Shown here piece by piece: positions 46,890 to 55,654 of a stretch of DNA of 64,000 bases. Position numbers and translations under genes: made by a program. Below the pieces are notes generated by a model that was given only the letters and a program-made list of their open reading frames with translations, ran no database searches and had not been told where the DNA came from. Positions within the stretch are counted from its first letter, which is position 1; the number at the start of each line of letters is the position of its first letter. The DNA is from Cohnella zeiphila (lineage in GTDB: Bacteria > Bacillota > Bacilli > Paenibacillales > Paenibacillaceae), in contig NZ_JACJVO010000021.1 of assembly GCF_014212055.1 (NCBI RefSeq), forward strand, positions 62,001 through 126,000, in the 5' to 3' direction.

Positions 46890-47549
46890 ATGGTGACGAG
46901 ACGGGATTTCGATATCGGACTGGAACAGCTGCAGAAGATGCTGGTGGAGATGGGCGAGCGCGTCGAACGGGCGCTGGCCGGAGCGATGGACGCGCTGGAG
47001 TCGATGAACGCGAGCGAAGCGCGGGAGATCGTGAAAGGAGATCCCGAGCTGAACCAGATCGAGGAGCGGATCGCCGATCTCGGCGCCAAGCTGATCGCGA
47101 CCCAACAGCCGGTCGCCAAGGATCTTCGCCGCATTCTCGTGGCGCTCAAAATTTCTTCCGACTTGGAACGGATGGGCGATCTGTCGGTAGACGTCGCCAA
47201 AGTCGTGCTGCGGCTGGAAGGGCAGACGCTGTTCAAGCCGCTGCTCGACCTGCCCCGCATGGCGGCGATCTCGCGGACGATGATCGTGGAGTCGATCCGG
47301 TCCTACGTCGACGAGAACGTCGATCTGGCCTACAAGATGGCCAAGGACGACGATCAGGTGGATGCGCTCTACTCGCAGCTGATGCACGAGATGTTCCTCC
47401 TGATGGCGGAGAATCCGAAGATCGTCGGCCAGGCGATGCTGCTCAGCTTCGTCGGGCGGTATATCGAGCGGATTGCCGATCATGCGACGAACATCGGCGA
47501 GAGCGTCGTGTTTCTCGTCGTCGGCAATCGGCCGGACTTGAATCAGTGA
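46890..47549 (+). CDS. phoU: Phosphate signalling/transport regulator PhoU
   Basis: 219 residues, two three-helix PhoU repeats with the metal-binding ExxxD-like motifs (RRILVALKISSDLERMGDLSVDVAK and FVGRYIERIADHATNIGESV). It links Pst activity to PhoR signalling in many bacteria. B. subtilis lacks it in its pst operon, so its presence here suggests a PhoU-dependent input to PhoR. Confidence 0.93.
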   Translation: MVTRRDFDIGLEQLQKMLVEMGERVERALAGAMDALESMNASEAREIVKGDPELNQIEERIADLGAKLIATQQPVAKDLRRILVALKISSDLERMGDLSVDVAKVVLRLEGQTLFKPLLDLPRMAAISRTMIVESIRSYVDENVDLAYKMAKDDDQVDALYSQLMHEMFLLMAENPKIVGQAMLLSFVGRYIERIADHATNIGESVVFLVVGNRPDLNQ

Positions 47550-47567
47550 GCGGACAGCTCGGCATGC

Positions 47568-47593
47568 AGCCGGAGCCGGTAACGGCTTCGGCT
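47568..47593 (+). other. Hairpin after phoU
   Basis: AGCCGGAGCCG-gtaa-CGGCTTCGGCT, one G-T pair in 11. There is no T-tract, so it is not a strong intrinsic terminator. Confidence 0.4.
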
Positions 47594-47685
47594 GTTCGCG
47601 CATCTTGAACCTTTCTTTGAGTAGGTCTTCGGACTCTTTAGATCGAATGTCGAATTTTGTAAAATAGGACCAAAGACCCGATCAG

Positions 47686-47739
47686 TTTACATACGGTTAA
47701 CACGAATCCGCATCTGCCTTCACAAGAAGAGAGTATGGT
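47686..47739 (+). promoter_or_regulatory. PhoP-dependent promoter of the cyclic-di-GMP operon
   Basis: TTTACA (47686), TTAACA (47697), a weak third position CCGCAT (47708), TTCACA (47719), a 9-bp gap, -10 TATGGT (47734). 54 bp long. Confidence 0.75.
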
Positions 47740-47823
47740 TATGGATACCGATAGGATCTTTGTCCTGCGCCGTCCGCCGTTCGGGCGGATGCGCGAAGAT
47801 AATGTGGATCGGAGGAAACGGCC

Positions 47824-49677
47824 ATGGAACGTGACGGGCATGTCCATGGAGATGCGGCGCCGGCCCTCGGCGCCGCCGTTCGCTACCGTCCCGTCGTGTC
47901 GCTGCTCGACGGTTCGGCGTTCGGCTACGAGGCGGTGCCGGAAAGGCCGTCCGGTTCGGCGGAAGCGGCGAGGGCGGGCACCGCCGAAGGGAAGCGCGAG
48001 CCGGATCCCGTTGCCTTCTGGGAGGCAGTTCTGGGGGGACTGCCGGAAGCGGTGAAGAAAGGACGGGCGAAGCTTATGGCTCCGCTGCCCCGGCCTTCCT
48101 CTCAAGCCCGCGACGCCGAAGAGGAGCTCTCGCCGGAAGCGCTGCTGCGGCTCAGCGGGGAAGCGGGTCTGACCCCGGGAAACGTCGTGCTGACCCTCTC
48201 GGACGAAGAAGCGGCCGATCCGGAGACGGAGGAAAGGCGGCGCGACGCCTTGCTCGGCTTCCGCGCCGCCGGTTTCCGAATCGCGCTCGCCGGCGTCGTT
48301 CCTCGGCGGAATTCGCTGCGCCGGCTGCTGGAACTGCATCCGGACTACGCCCGGGTGGACGTGGGCTGGTCCGGGGACGAGCGCCCGGATGCCGAGACGG
48401 CGGCGGGCAAGAGAGAGGAGTCGGGCAGAGTCCGCAAGGCGGCGGCGCTGGCGGACGAGGCGCTGCTCGGAGCGATCGCGGGATTGGCCCGGGACGAACA
48501 GATCGTGCTGATCGCCGACGGCGTCTCCGGCGAGTCTCAATTGGGCGTTCTGGCGGCGAGCGGGATCGGCTACGGCCAAGGAAGCTGGCTGGGGCCGGCG
48601 GAAGAACGGCCGGGCGGCGTTCGTCCGGATGTGCGGGACCGCATCCGCCGCGAGACGGCCGAGCGGTACCGGAGCGAGGCGGGGGCGCTCTCGGAATTGG
48701 CGGTGACGGCCGAGACGTTCCCGAGCGATACCCCGATCTCGGACATTGTCCGGCAGTTCGAGAGGCGACGCGACGCCCAGGGATTCGCCATCGCCGAAGA
48801 AGGCCGCCCCGTCGGGCTCATCATGAAGGAGAAGCTTCACCAGCTGATGTCCGGCCAATTCGGTCCTGCGCTCTACTGGAAGCGGCCCGTTGCCGGAGTA
48901 ATGGACAAGCAGCCCTTGATCATGGACGAAGGGACGCCGGTCGAGCTGGTGTCGCGAATGGCCATGGCCCGCGAGCCGGACAAGCTGTACGACGCGGTTA
49001 TCGTCACGCGGGCGGGATTGACGGCGGGCCTCGTCTCGATCCGTTCGCTGCTCGAATGGGTCACCCGGCGGAATATCAAGGATGCAAGGGGAGCGAACCC
49101 GCTCACGGGATTGCCCGGCAACGAGCCGATCCACCGGGAGCTTAGCCGGAGAATCGGAGAGGGGCGGCCGTTCTCCGTCCTGTACGCGGACCTGAACCGC
49201 TTCAAATGGTATAACGACCGGTACGGCTTCCGGCAGGGAGACGAGGTCATCCGGTATACGGGCGAGACGATCGTGTCGGCGGTTCGGACGCTTACGCCGG
49301 AAGAAGGTGGATTCGTCGGCCACATCGGCGGCGACGATTTTATCGCGCTGCTTCCCGGCTTGCAGTCGGTTTCGCTTTGCTCGGAGCTGCTGAAGCGGTT
49401 CGACCGGGGAATCGGAACCTACGGCGGAAGAGACACCGGTCCCGTTCTGGACCGGGACGGGCTTCCCACCGCCGACGGCGGCTTGTCTCTGTCCCTCTCG
49501 CTGCTGCTCTGCGAGCGGACGGACGGATGGACGCCCGAGCTGCTGGCGGAGCGGGCCGCCCTGCTCAAGAAAGAGGCCAAACGGCAGACCGGAAGCGCCC
49601 TGGTCTGGGAAATGCTGCGCGAACCCGGCGAAAGCGGGGGCAAATCATCCATAACGGTTGGAGTGAAGTCATCATGA
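47824..49677 (+). CDS. Degenerate EAL - CBS pair - GGDEF protein (diguanylate cyclase candidate)
   Basis: 617 residues. Residues ~20-285 follow the EAL fold (YRPVVSLLDGSAFGYEAV; QIVLIADGVSGES; YGQGSWLG) but EAL is EAV and the metal-binding Glu/Asp residues are lost, so this part should be a sensor or scaffold. A CBS pair follows (~305-435), then a GGDEF domain with GGDDF at 502-506 (NPLTGLPGN...LYADLNRFKWYNDRYGF). The catalytic motif is acceptable for cyclic-di-GMP synthesis. No RxxD inhibitory site precedes it. Its CBS module is homologous to that of the protein encoded at 42084. Overlaps the EAL gene by 4 bp. Confidence 0.85.
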   Translation: MERDGHVHGDAAPALGAAVRYRPVVSLLDGSAFGYEAVPERPSGSAEAARAGTAEGKREPDPVAFWEAVLGGLPEAVKKGRAKLMAPLPRPSSQARDAEEELSPEALLRLSGEAGLTPGNVVLTLSDEEAADPETEERRRDALLGFRAAGFRIALAGVVPRRNSLRRLLELHPDYARVDVGWSGDERPDAETAAGKREESGRVRKAAALADEALLGAIAGLARDEQIVLIADGVSGESQLGVLAASGIGYGQGSWLGPAEERPGGVRPDVRDRIRRETAERYRSEAGALSELAVTAETFPSDTPISDIVRQFERRRDAQGFAIAEEGRPVGLIMKEKLHQLMSGQFGPALYWKRPVAGVMDKQPLIMDEGTPVELVSRMAMAREPDKLYDAVIVTRAGLTAGLVSIRSLLEWVTRRNIKDARGANPLTGLPGNEPIHRELSRRIGEGRPFSVLYADLNRFKWYNDRYGFRQGDEVIRYTGETIVSAVRTLTPEEGGFVGHIGGDDFIALLPGLQSVSLCSELLKRFDRGIGTYGGRDTGPVLDRDGLPTADGGLSLSLSLLLCERTDGWTPELLAERAALLKKEAKRQTGSALVWEMLREPGESGGKSSITVGVKSS

Positions 49678-50933
49678 TGGGAACCTGGTTGGAGAGCGGC
49701 GGCTGGAGCCGGCTTACGGAACGCGCCGCGGAGCTGTTCGGAAACGGTGGAGACGGCGGAGCGCTGGGCCTGATCTGCCTTGAACTGGACGGGAGTCCCT
49801 ACCGGGAGAACGGTCCCCCCCGGATCTGGAACGATTGGCTTGCGCAGAACGGCGCGGCCGACGCGAAGCTGTGGCTGGGCGCGGAGGTGGCCGGGCATTT
49901 GTGGGTTTGCGCGGAAGTCCCGGCGGCGGAGGGGCTCGCGGACGACGTGCTCAGGGATGCGGGACGGAAATTGCGGCACGTGCTGCTCGCCCGGGGGAAA
50001 CCGAGCGGCGACGGAAACGACGTATCTTCGGGAACGAATGACGGCGAGGGCTTCGGATACGCGGTATTGAAAAGGGGCCCGGGGTGCCCGGCGTCGATCA
50101 AGGATGCGATGTACGAGGCGGCGGTTCAGGCAATCTGGCGGCTGCGGCAGTCGGTCGTTGCGCGGGACGGGGACGATGAGCCGCAGCGCATAGAGATGGA
50201 GCGCCTGCTCCGCGAGAGAAGCATCCGCAGCGTCTATCAGCCCATCGTCCGCCTGGGGGCGGGCGAAGTGTTCGGCTACGAAGCGCTGACTCGGTGCCCG
50301 GCGGACAGTCTGTTCGACGGCCCGCTGGCGTTGTTCGGCTTCGCGGAGAAGAACGGTTACGCGTACGCGCTCGACCGGCTGGCCCGCGAGAAAGCGATCG
50401 ACGGCGTTCCGACGTTGAATACGGCGCAGAAAATTTTCATCAACGTGACGATGGGCATCATGAAAGACCCCCGGTTCGTCTCGGGCCAGACGGCGCAATG
50501 GCTGCGCCGGCGCGGTCTGCGGCAGGGACAGGTGGTGCTGGAGCTGACGGAACGCAGCTCGATCGACGACTTCGGGGAAGCCAAGAAGATTTTGCGGCAT
50601 TACCGGGAACAAGGCTACGAGATCGCCATCGACGACGCGGGAGCCGGCTATTCTTCCTTGCAGGCGATCGTGGAGCTGCGGCCCGATTATATCAAGGTGG
50701 ACAAGTCGCTCGTTCAGAACGCGGACGGGGACGAGATGAAGAAGCAGATGCTTCGGACGTTCGTCCGTTTCGCCAAAAGAATGGATATCCGCACCGTGGC
50801 GGAAGGGATCGAGCGCCCGCAGGAGCTTCGGATGCTGCGGACGATGGGCGTCGATTTCGGCCAGGGCTACTTGCTCGGAAGGCCGGGAGAGTACGGAGCG
50901 GATGCGGCGCGGAACGGCTTGCCCATGGGGTGA
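49674..50933 (+). CDS. EAL-domain protein, cyclic-di-GMP phosphodiesterase candidate
   Basis: 419 residues. An N-terminal region (~1-170) is of unclear fold, followed by a complete EAL domain. Catalytic features visible: GYEALTR (Glu203), NVTM, LELTERS, AIDDAGAGYSS, PDYIKVDKS, VAEGIERPQEL, GQGYLLG. It should hydrolyse cyclic-di-GMP. It is translationally coupled to the preceding GGDEF gene (ATGA overlap), giving a make/break enzyme pair under one PhoP promoter. The ATGATG start has a modest TTGGAGTGAAG site. Confidence 0.88.
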   Translation: MMGTWLESGGWSRLTERAAELFGNGGDGGALGLICLELDGSPYRENGPPRIWNDWLAQNGAADAKLWLGAEVAGHLWVCAEVPAAEGLADDVLRDAGRKLRHVLLARGKPSGDGNDVSSGTNDGEGFGYAVLKRGPGCPASIKDAMYEAAVQAIWRLRQSVVARDGDDEPQRIEMERLLRERSIRSVYQPIVRLGAGEVFGYEALTRCPADSLFDGPLALFGFAEKNGYAYALDRLAREKAIDGVPTLNTAQKIFINVTMGIMKDPRFVSGQTAQWLRRRGLRQGQVVLELTERSSIDDFGEAKKILRHYREQGYEIAIDDAGAGYSSLQAIVELRPDYIKVDKSLVQNADGDEMKKQMLRTFVRFAKRMDIRTVAEGIERPQELRMLRTMGVDFGQGYLLGRPGEYGADAARNGLPMG

Positions 50934-51020
50934 GCCGTTTTTTGGATTCGAGGCATTCCCCGGTTCCTGCGATTGGCAGTCTCTCCTCCTCTTCCGGCGT
51001 CGCCGCGGGCCCGCGGTTTA

Positions 51021-51029
51021 TGGTATGAT
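51021..51029 (+). promoter_or_regulatory. Extended -10 promoter of polA
   Basis: TGG-TATGAT, 86 bp upstream of the polA start, just after a GC palindrome CCGCGGGCCCGCGG (51003-51016). Confidence 0.4.
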
Positions 51030-51114
51030 GGAAGATAAGAATGTCCGCCCCGGCACGTACGGGGGCGGGGAGGAAGACCGGGCGCGGACAATCGCGCGGA
51101 CAAGTGGAGGCGAC

Positions 51115-53793
51115 ATGGGAACCGAGAAGCAGAAAGTGCTATTGATCGACGGGAACAGCATCGTGAACCGGGCTTTTTACGCGATGCCGCCGCTAACGAA
51201 CAGCACCGGCTTGCATACAAACGCGGTATTCGGCTTTACGACCATGCTGCTAAAGGTCATCGAAGAGGAGAAGCCGACGCACTTGCTCGTCGCGTTCGAT
51301 GCCGGGAAGGCGACGTTCCGGCACGAAGGCTACAGCGAATACAAGGGCGGGCGGCAGAAGACGCCGCCGGAGCTGTCGGAGCAATTCCCGCTGCTCAAGG
51401 AACTGCTGCACTCTTTCTCGATCAAGCAGTTCGAGCTGAGCGGGTACGAAGCGGACGATATTATCGGAACGTGGACGCGGCTGGCGGAAGAGCAAGGGCA
51501 GACGGCCGTCATCGTCTCGGGCGACAAGGATATGCTGCAATTGGCCAGCGACCGGGTAACGGTGCTGCTGACCCGCAAAGGCGTGAGCGAGGTGGACCGG
51601 TTCACGCCGGAGGCCATCGCCGAGAAATACGGCCTGGCGCCGCAGCAGATCATCGACCTGAAGGGGCTCATGGGCGACGCTTCCGACAACATTCCCGGCA
51701 TTGCCGGGGTCGGGGAGAAGACGGCGCTGAAGCTGCTTGCCGAATACGGTACGGTCGAAAGCGTGCTCGAGCATGCGGGCGAAATCAAAGGCAAGCTGGG
51801 CGAGAACGTGCGGGCTCATCAAGAGGATGCGCGAATGAGCAAGCAGCTGGCGACGATCTTCCGGGAGGTGCCGGTCGAGCGGACGTGGGACGAGCTGCGC
51901 TGGGAAGGCTATGAGGCCGCGGAGCTGGCGGCCGCCTTCCGCAAGCTGGAGTTCAAGTCTCTGATCGAACGGCTCGACTTGTCCGGCGCCGGGTCGCACG
52001 TTGGGGAAGAGGCGAAGGCGGCGGCCGATTACGAGGTCGTCTGGGCCGGTCCGGGGGCCGAGCGGGAATGGGCCGCGCTGAACGAGGCGCTTCCGGCCGC
52101 CGAGTCCGTATTGATCGAGTGGAGCGGAGACAATCCGCACCAGAGCTTGGGAATCGGCCTGGCGATCGCCGCCGGCGGCCGGGTGTTCGCCGTCCCGCAC
52201 GAGGCGCTGGCGGGGGACGAGGCCGCGCGGCTGCGCGAGTGGCTCGCCGACGGCGAGGCGCCGAAGCGCGGCTACGACCTGCACGGCGCCGAACTGGCGC
52301 TGGCGCGTTCGGGCTATGAGCTGCGCGGGCACGCGTTCGACGTGCAGCTGGCCGCGTACCTGCTCGATCCGACGGAGGCGAATCCGTCGCTCGCCGGGCT
52401 GCTGCAGCGGCAGGGCCTGGCGCCGATCGCCTTCGACGATGCGGTCTACGGCAAGGGCGCGAAGTTCCGCGTGCCGGAGCGGGAGGCGCTGGCGGCGCAT
52501 CTGGCGGCGAAAGCCGACGCCGTCCGCCGCTTGGCCGGTCCGCTGGCGGAGGAACTGGACCGGGCGGGCATGCGCTCGCTGTATTACGAGCTGGAGCAGC
52601 CGCTGTCGCTGATCCTCGCCGGCATGGAGAAGCAGGGGATCGACGTCCGGTCGCAATCCTTGGCGGAGCTCGGACAAGAGTTCCAAGGCGAGATCGAGCG
52701 GATCGTCGGCGAGATTCACCGGCTCGCGGGCTTCGAGTTCAACATCGGCTCCACCAAGCAGCTGGGCGACGTGCTGTTCGAGAAGCTCGGCCTGCCGGTC
52801 GTCAAGAAGACGAAGACCGGCTATTCCACCGACGCGGAAGTGCTGGAGAAGCTGGAGCCGTTCCATGAGATCGTGCGGCTGATCCTGCACTACCGGACGC
52901 TGACGAAGCTGCAGTCCACCTATATCGAAGGGCTGCTTAAGGAGATCCGGCCCGAGGACGGCAAGATCCATACGTATTACCGCCAGACGATCGCGGCGAC
53001 GGGGCGGCTGAGCAGCCAGTACCCGAACCTCCAGAACATTCCGATCCGGCTGGAGGAAGGGCGCCGGATCCGGAAGGCGTTCGTGCCGTCGGAGCCGGAC
53101 TGGCGCATCGTCGCGGCGGACTATTCGCAGATCGAGCTGCGCGTGCTGGCTCATATCTCCGGCGACGAAGGCCTCGTCGAGGCGTTCCGCCAGGAGATGG
53201 ACGTTCATACGAAGACGGCGATGGACGTGTTCGGCGTTCAGGCGGACCAGGTGGACGCGGGCATGAGGCGCCAGGCGAAGGCGGTCAACTTCGGCATCGT
53301 CTACGGCATCAGCGACTACGGGCTGTCGCAGAACCTGCACATCACCCGGCGCGAAGCGGCCGAGTTCATCGAACAATACTTCGCGGCGTTTCCCGGCGTG
53401 CGCAAGTACATGGACGACATCGTCGCGCAAGCGAGAGAGGACGGCTACGTCACGACGCTGATGGGGCGGCGGAGATACTTGCCGGATATTCGTGCCTCGA
53501 ACTTCAACCTTCGCTCCTTCGCCGAGCGGACGGCGATGAACACGCCGATCCAGGGAACGGCGGCCGACATCATCAAGCTCGCGATGGTTCGGATGGACGA
53601 GAAGCTGAAGGAGCTCGGCCTCCGCAGCCGCATGCTGCTGCAGGTGCACGACGAATTGGTGTTCGAGGTGCCGCCGGACGAGGTCGAGACGATGGCTGCG
53701 CTCGTGCCCGAGACGATGGCCCGGGCGTTCCCGCTGAGCGTGCCGCTCAAGGCGGACGTCAGCGTCGGAACCAACTGGTACGAGGCGAAATAA
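51115..53793 (+). CDS. polA: DNA polymerase I
   Basis: 892 residues. Residues 1-~300 form the 5'-3' exonuclease (LLIDGNSIVNRAFYA; SGYEADDIIGT; SGDKDMLQL). A degenerate 3'-5' exonuclease-like domain (~330-480) lacks the acidic catalytic residues, as in Bacillus PolA. The polymerase has motif A DYSQIELRVLAH, motif B RRQAKAVNFGIVYG and motif C QVHDELVFE. It acts in Okazaki-fragment processing and repair. The start follows GTGGAGG; the upstream in-frame extension is discounted. Confidence 0.96.
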   Translation: MGTEKQKVLLIDGNSIVNRAFYAMPPLTNSTGLHTNAVFGFTTMLLKVIEEEKPTHLLVAFDAGKATFRHEGYSEYKGGRQKTPPELSEQFPLLKELLHSFSIKQFELSGYEADDIIGTWTRLAEEQGQTAVIVSGDKDMLQLASDRVTVLLTRKGVSEVDRFTPEAIAEKYGLAPQQIIDLKGLMGDASDNIPGIAGVGEKTALKLLAEYGTVESVLEHAGEIKGKLGENVRAHQEDARMSKQLATIFREVPVERTWDELRWEGYEAAELAAAFRKLEFKSLIERLDLSGAGSHVGEEAKAAADYEVVWAGPGAEREWAALNEALPAAESVLIEWSGDNPHQSLGIGLAIAAGGRVFAVPHEALAGDEAARLREWLADGEAPKRGYDLHGAELALARSGYELRGHAFDVQLAAYLLDPTEANPSLAGLLQRQGLAPIAFDDAVYGKGAKFRVPEREALAAHLAAKADAVRRLAGPLAEELDRAGMRSLYYELEQPLSLILAGMEKQGIDVRSQSLAELGQEFQGEIERIVGEIHRLAGFEFNIGSTKQLGDVLFEKLGLPVVKKTKTGYSTDAEVLEKLEPFHEIVRLILHYRTLTKLQSTYIEGLLKEIRPEDGKIHTYYRQTIAATGRLSSQYPNLQNIPIRLEEGRRIRKAFVPSEPDWRIVAADYSQIELRVLAHISGDEGLVEAFRQEMDVHTKTAMDVFGVQADQVDAGMRRQAKAVNFGIVYGISDYGLSQNLHITRREAAEFIEQYFAAFPGVRKYMDDIVAQAREDGYVTTLMGRRRYLPDIRASNFNLRSFAERTAMNTPIQGTAADIIKLAMVRMDEKLKELGLRSRMLLQVHDELVFEVPPDEVETMAALVPETMARAFPLSVPLKADVSVGTNWYEAK

Positions 53794-53829
53794 TTCATAC
53801 GAGGCAATCGGCGGGACATAGAGAGATTG

Positions 53830-53860
53830 CGGCCTGAACCCGGGTGGTTCAGGCCGTTTT
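53830..53860 (+). terminator. Terminator after polA
   Basis: CGGCCTGAACC-cgggt-GGTTCAGGCCG then TTTT. Confidence 0.9.
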
Positions 53861-53867
53861 GATCCGA

Positions 53868-53873
53868 TATAAT
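53868..53873 (+). promoter_or_regulatory. -10 element of a mutM promoter
   Basis: Perfect TATAAT 37 bp before the mutM start. The -35 would fall in the polA terminator stem and is weak. Confidence 0.4.
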
Positions 53874-53909
53874 GGGAGAAGCCCGCACCGAATGGAGGGA
53901 ATTCGTACA

Positions 53910-54833
53910 ATGCCGGAGTTGCCGGAAGTCGAGACGGTGCGCCGCACGTTAAACGAACTGATTACCGGAAAGACGATCGGGAAGGTCTCGGTTCGACTTC
54001 CCCGGATCATTCAGAAGCCGGACGATCCGGAAGCGTTCGCCGCGTTGTTGGAAGGCCGGACGTTCACCGGCGCCGAGCGCCGGGGCAAGTTCCTCCGGCT
54101 TATGCTGGACGGGCTCGTGCTCGTCTCGCATTTGCGCATGGAAGGCCGGTACGGAATGTACCGCGAGGACGAGCCGGTGGAGAAGCACACGCACGTCATT
54201 TTTCATTTTACCGACGGTACCGCATTGAGATATAAAGACGTTCGCCAGTTCGGAACGATGCATCTGTTCGTCCCGGGAGAGGACCTGATCTCCGCGCCGC
54301 TGCGCAAGCTGGGGGCGGAGCCGCTGGACGAGGCGTTTACTCCGGATGCGTTCCGGGCGGCCCTCGGGAAGAGAACGACGAAGATCAAGCCGCTGCTTCT
54401 CAACCAGGAAGTCATCGTCGGACTCGGCAATATTTATGTCGACGAGGCGCTTCACGCGGCCGGCGTGCATCCGGAGCGCGAGGCCGATACGCTTACGCGC
54501 GCGGAGAAAGACCGGCTTCATGCGGCGATCGTCGCCACGCTGCGGTCCGCGGTGGAAGCCGGGGGGTCCTCGATTAAATCTTATGTGAACGGACAGGGCG
54601 AAATGGGCATGTTCCAGCATAAGCTTAAAGCATACGGGCGTACCGGGGAGCCGTGCGGCACCTGCGGGAGCCCGATCGTCAAATCGACGGTCGGGGGCAG
54701 GGGCACCCACGTCTGCCTTCGCTGCCAGAAGCCTCCCAAGGGCAGCCGGGCCAAGACGGTCCGGGAAGACCGCGCACCGCGCGGCCACGCCGTGAAGCGC
54801 CGTCTGGACGGAACGGGCGCGGCGGATTCGTAA
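53910..54833 (+). CDS. mutM: Formamidopyrimidine-DNA glycosylase
   Basis: 307 residues. The N-terminus MPELPEVETVRR has the catalytic Pro and Glu after Met removal; a beta-clamp lysine and H2TH helices follow (NIYVDEALHAAGVHP); the zinc finger is CGTCGSP...CLRCQ. It excises 8-oxoguanine. A basic tail of about 30 residues beyond the zinc finger (KPPKGSRAKTVREDRAPRGH) is longer than usual. It begins the mutM-ytaF-coaE group. Confidence 0.95.
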   Translation: MPELPEVETVRRTLNELITGKTIGKVSVRLPRIIQKPDDPEAFAALLEGRTFTGAERRGKFLRLMLDGLVLVSHLRMEGRYGMYREDEPVEKHTHVIFHFTDGTALRYKDVRQFGTMHLFVPGEDLISAPLRKLGAEPLDEAFTPDAFRAALGKRTTKIKPLLLNQEVIVGLGNIYVDEALHAAGVHPEREADTLTRAEKDRLHAAIVATLRSAVEAGGSSIKSYVNGQGEMGMFQHKLKAYGRTGEPCGTCGSPIVKSTVGGRGTHVCLRCQKPPKGSRAKTVREDRAPRGHAVKRRLDGTGAADS

Positions 54834-54944
54834 AGGAGGGGGCATTCGCCCTCCCGCCTGCATAGGATGAACGAGAGCCGATACGCCTCGCCCTTTTGAA
54901 GCGGGCGCGCGTCGGCGATGTTTCGCCTATGCGGGAGGAAGAGC

Positions 54945-55631
54945 ATGCAGCCTCACAGTTTTTTTTCGTTGATCTTGCTATCGATGGCTGTCAGTCTGGA
55001 CGGATTCGGGGTCGGCATCTCCTACGGCTTGCGCAAGATCCGGATCCCGCTGCTCTCGGCCGCCATCATCTCTCTCTGCTCCGGCACGGTCATTCTCGTC
55101 TCGATGATGGTAGGCCAGGTGCTGGCCAAGTGGCTGTCGCCCAAGGGAGCGTCGTCCGTCGGAGCTTACTTGCTGATCGGCATCGGCATTTGGGCTTTGA
55201 TTCAGTTTTTTCGCAATCGGGAGAAAGAGGATCAAGCGGAAGCAGGCGCTTCCCGCCGGCCGAAGCCTGCGATGCGGCCCGCGCAGAAGCAGGCGCTGTT
55301 CACGCTGGAGATTCGCCGTGCGGGCATCATCATTCAGATCTTGCGCACGCCGTCCGTCGCCGACGTCGACCGGTCGGGTATCATCACCGCCGGAGAGGCG
55401 CTGCTTCTTGGCATCGCGCTGTCGCTGGACGCCTTCGGCGCGGGGATCGGAGCGGCGCTGGTCGGCTTCCCGCCGATTCTGACGGCGGTGCTGATCGCTT
55501 GCGCCAGCGGAATGTTCCTGTGGCTCGGCATGAGAGTCGGCTTTGTCGTCGCCGGCCTGCGCTGGGTTCACCGCCTGTCGGTACTTCCCGGCATTATCTT
55601 GATCTTAATGGGAATCATGAGGTTGTTATAG
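54945..55631 (+). CDS. ytaF: Sporulation membrane protein YtaF (MntP-like)
   Basis: 228 residues, six helices in two repeats with small-residue and Asp motifs (LLSMAVSLDGFGVGISYGLRKI; GIALSLDAFGAGIGAALVG) as in MntP/CadD-like exporters. In Bacillus ytaF sits next to coaE and is linked to sporulation. The ATG at 54945 follows GGGAGGA; an earlier in-frame ATG has no site. Confidence 0.88.
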   Translation: MQPHSFFSLILLSMAVSLDGFGVGISYGLRKIRIPLLSAAIISLCSGTVILVSMMVGQVLAKWLSPKGASSVGAYLLIGIGIWALIQFFRNREKEDQAEAGASRRPKPAMRPAQKQALFTLEIRRAGIIIQILRTPSVADVDRSGIITAGEALLLGIALSLDAFGAGIGAALVGFPPILTAVLIACASGMFLWLGMRVGFVVAGLRWVHRLSVLPGIILILMGIMRLL

Positions 55632-55654
55632 AAGAAAAACGAGGTGCCTCGCGT

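Noticed and set aside
47824-48680. Active EAL phosphodiesterase in the N-terminus of the GGDEF protein
   Set aside because: The fold outline is present, but EAL has become EAV and the metal-binding acidic residues are missing.
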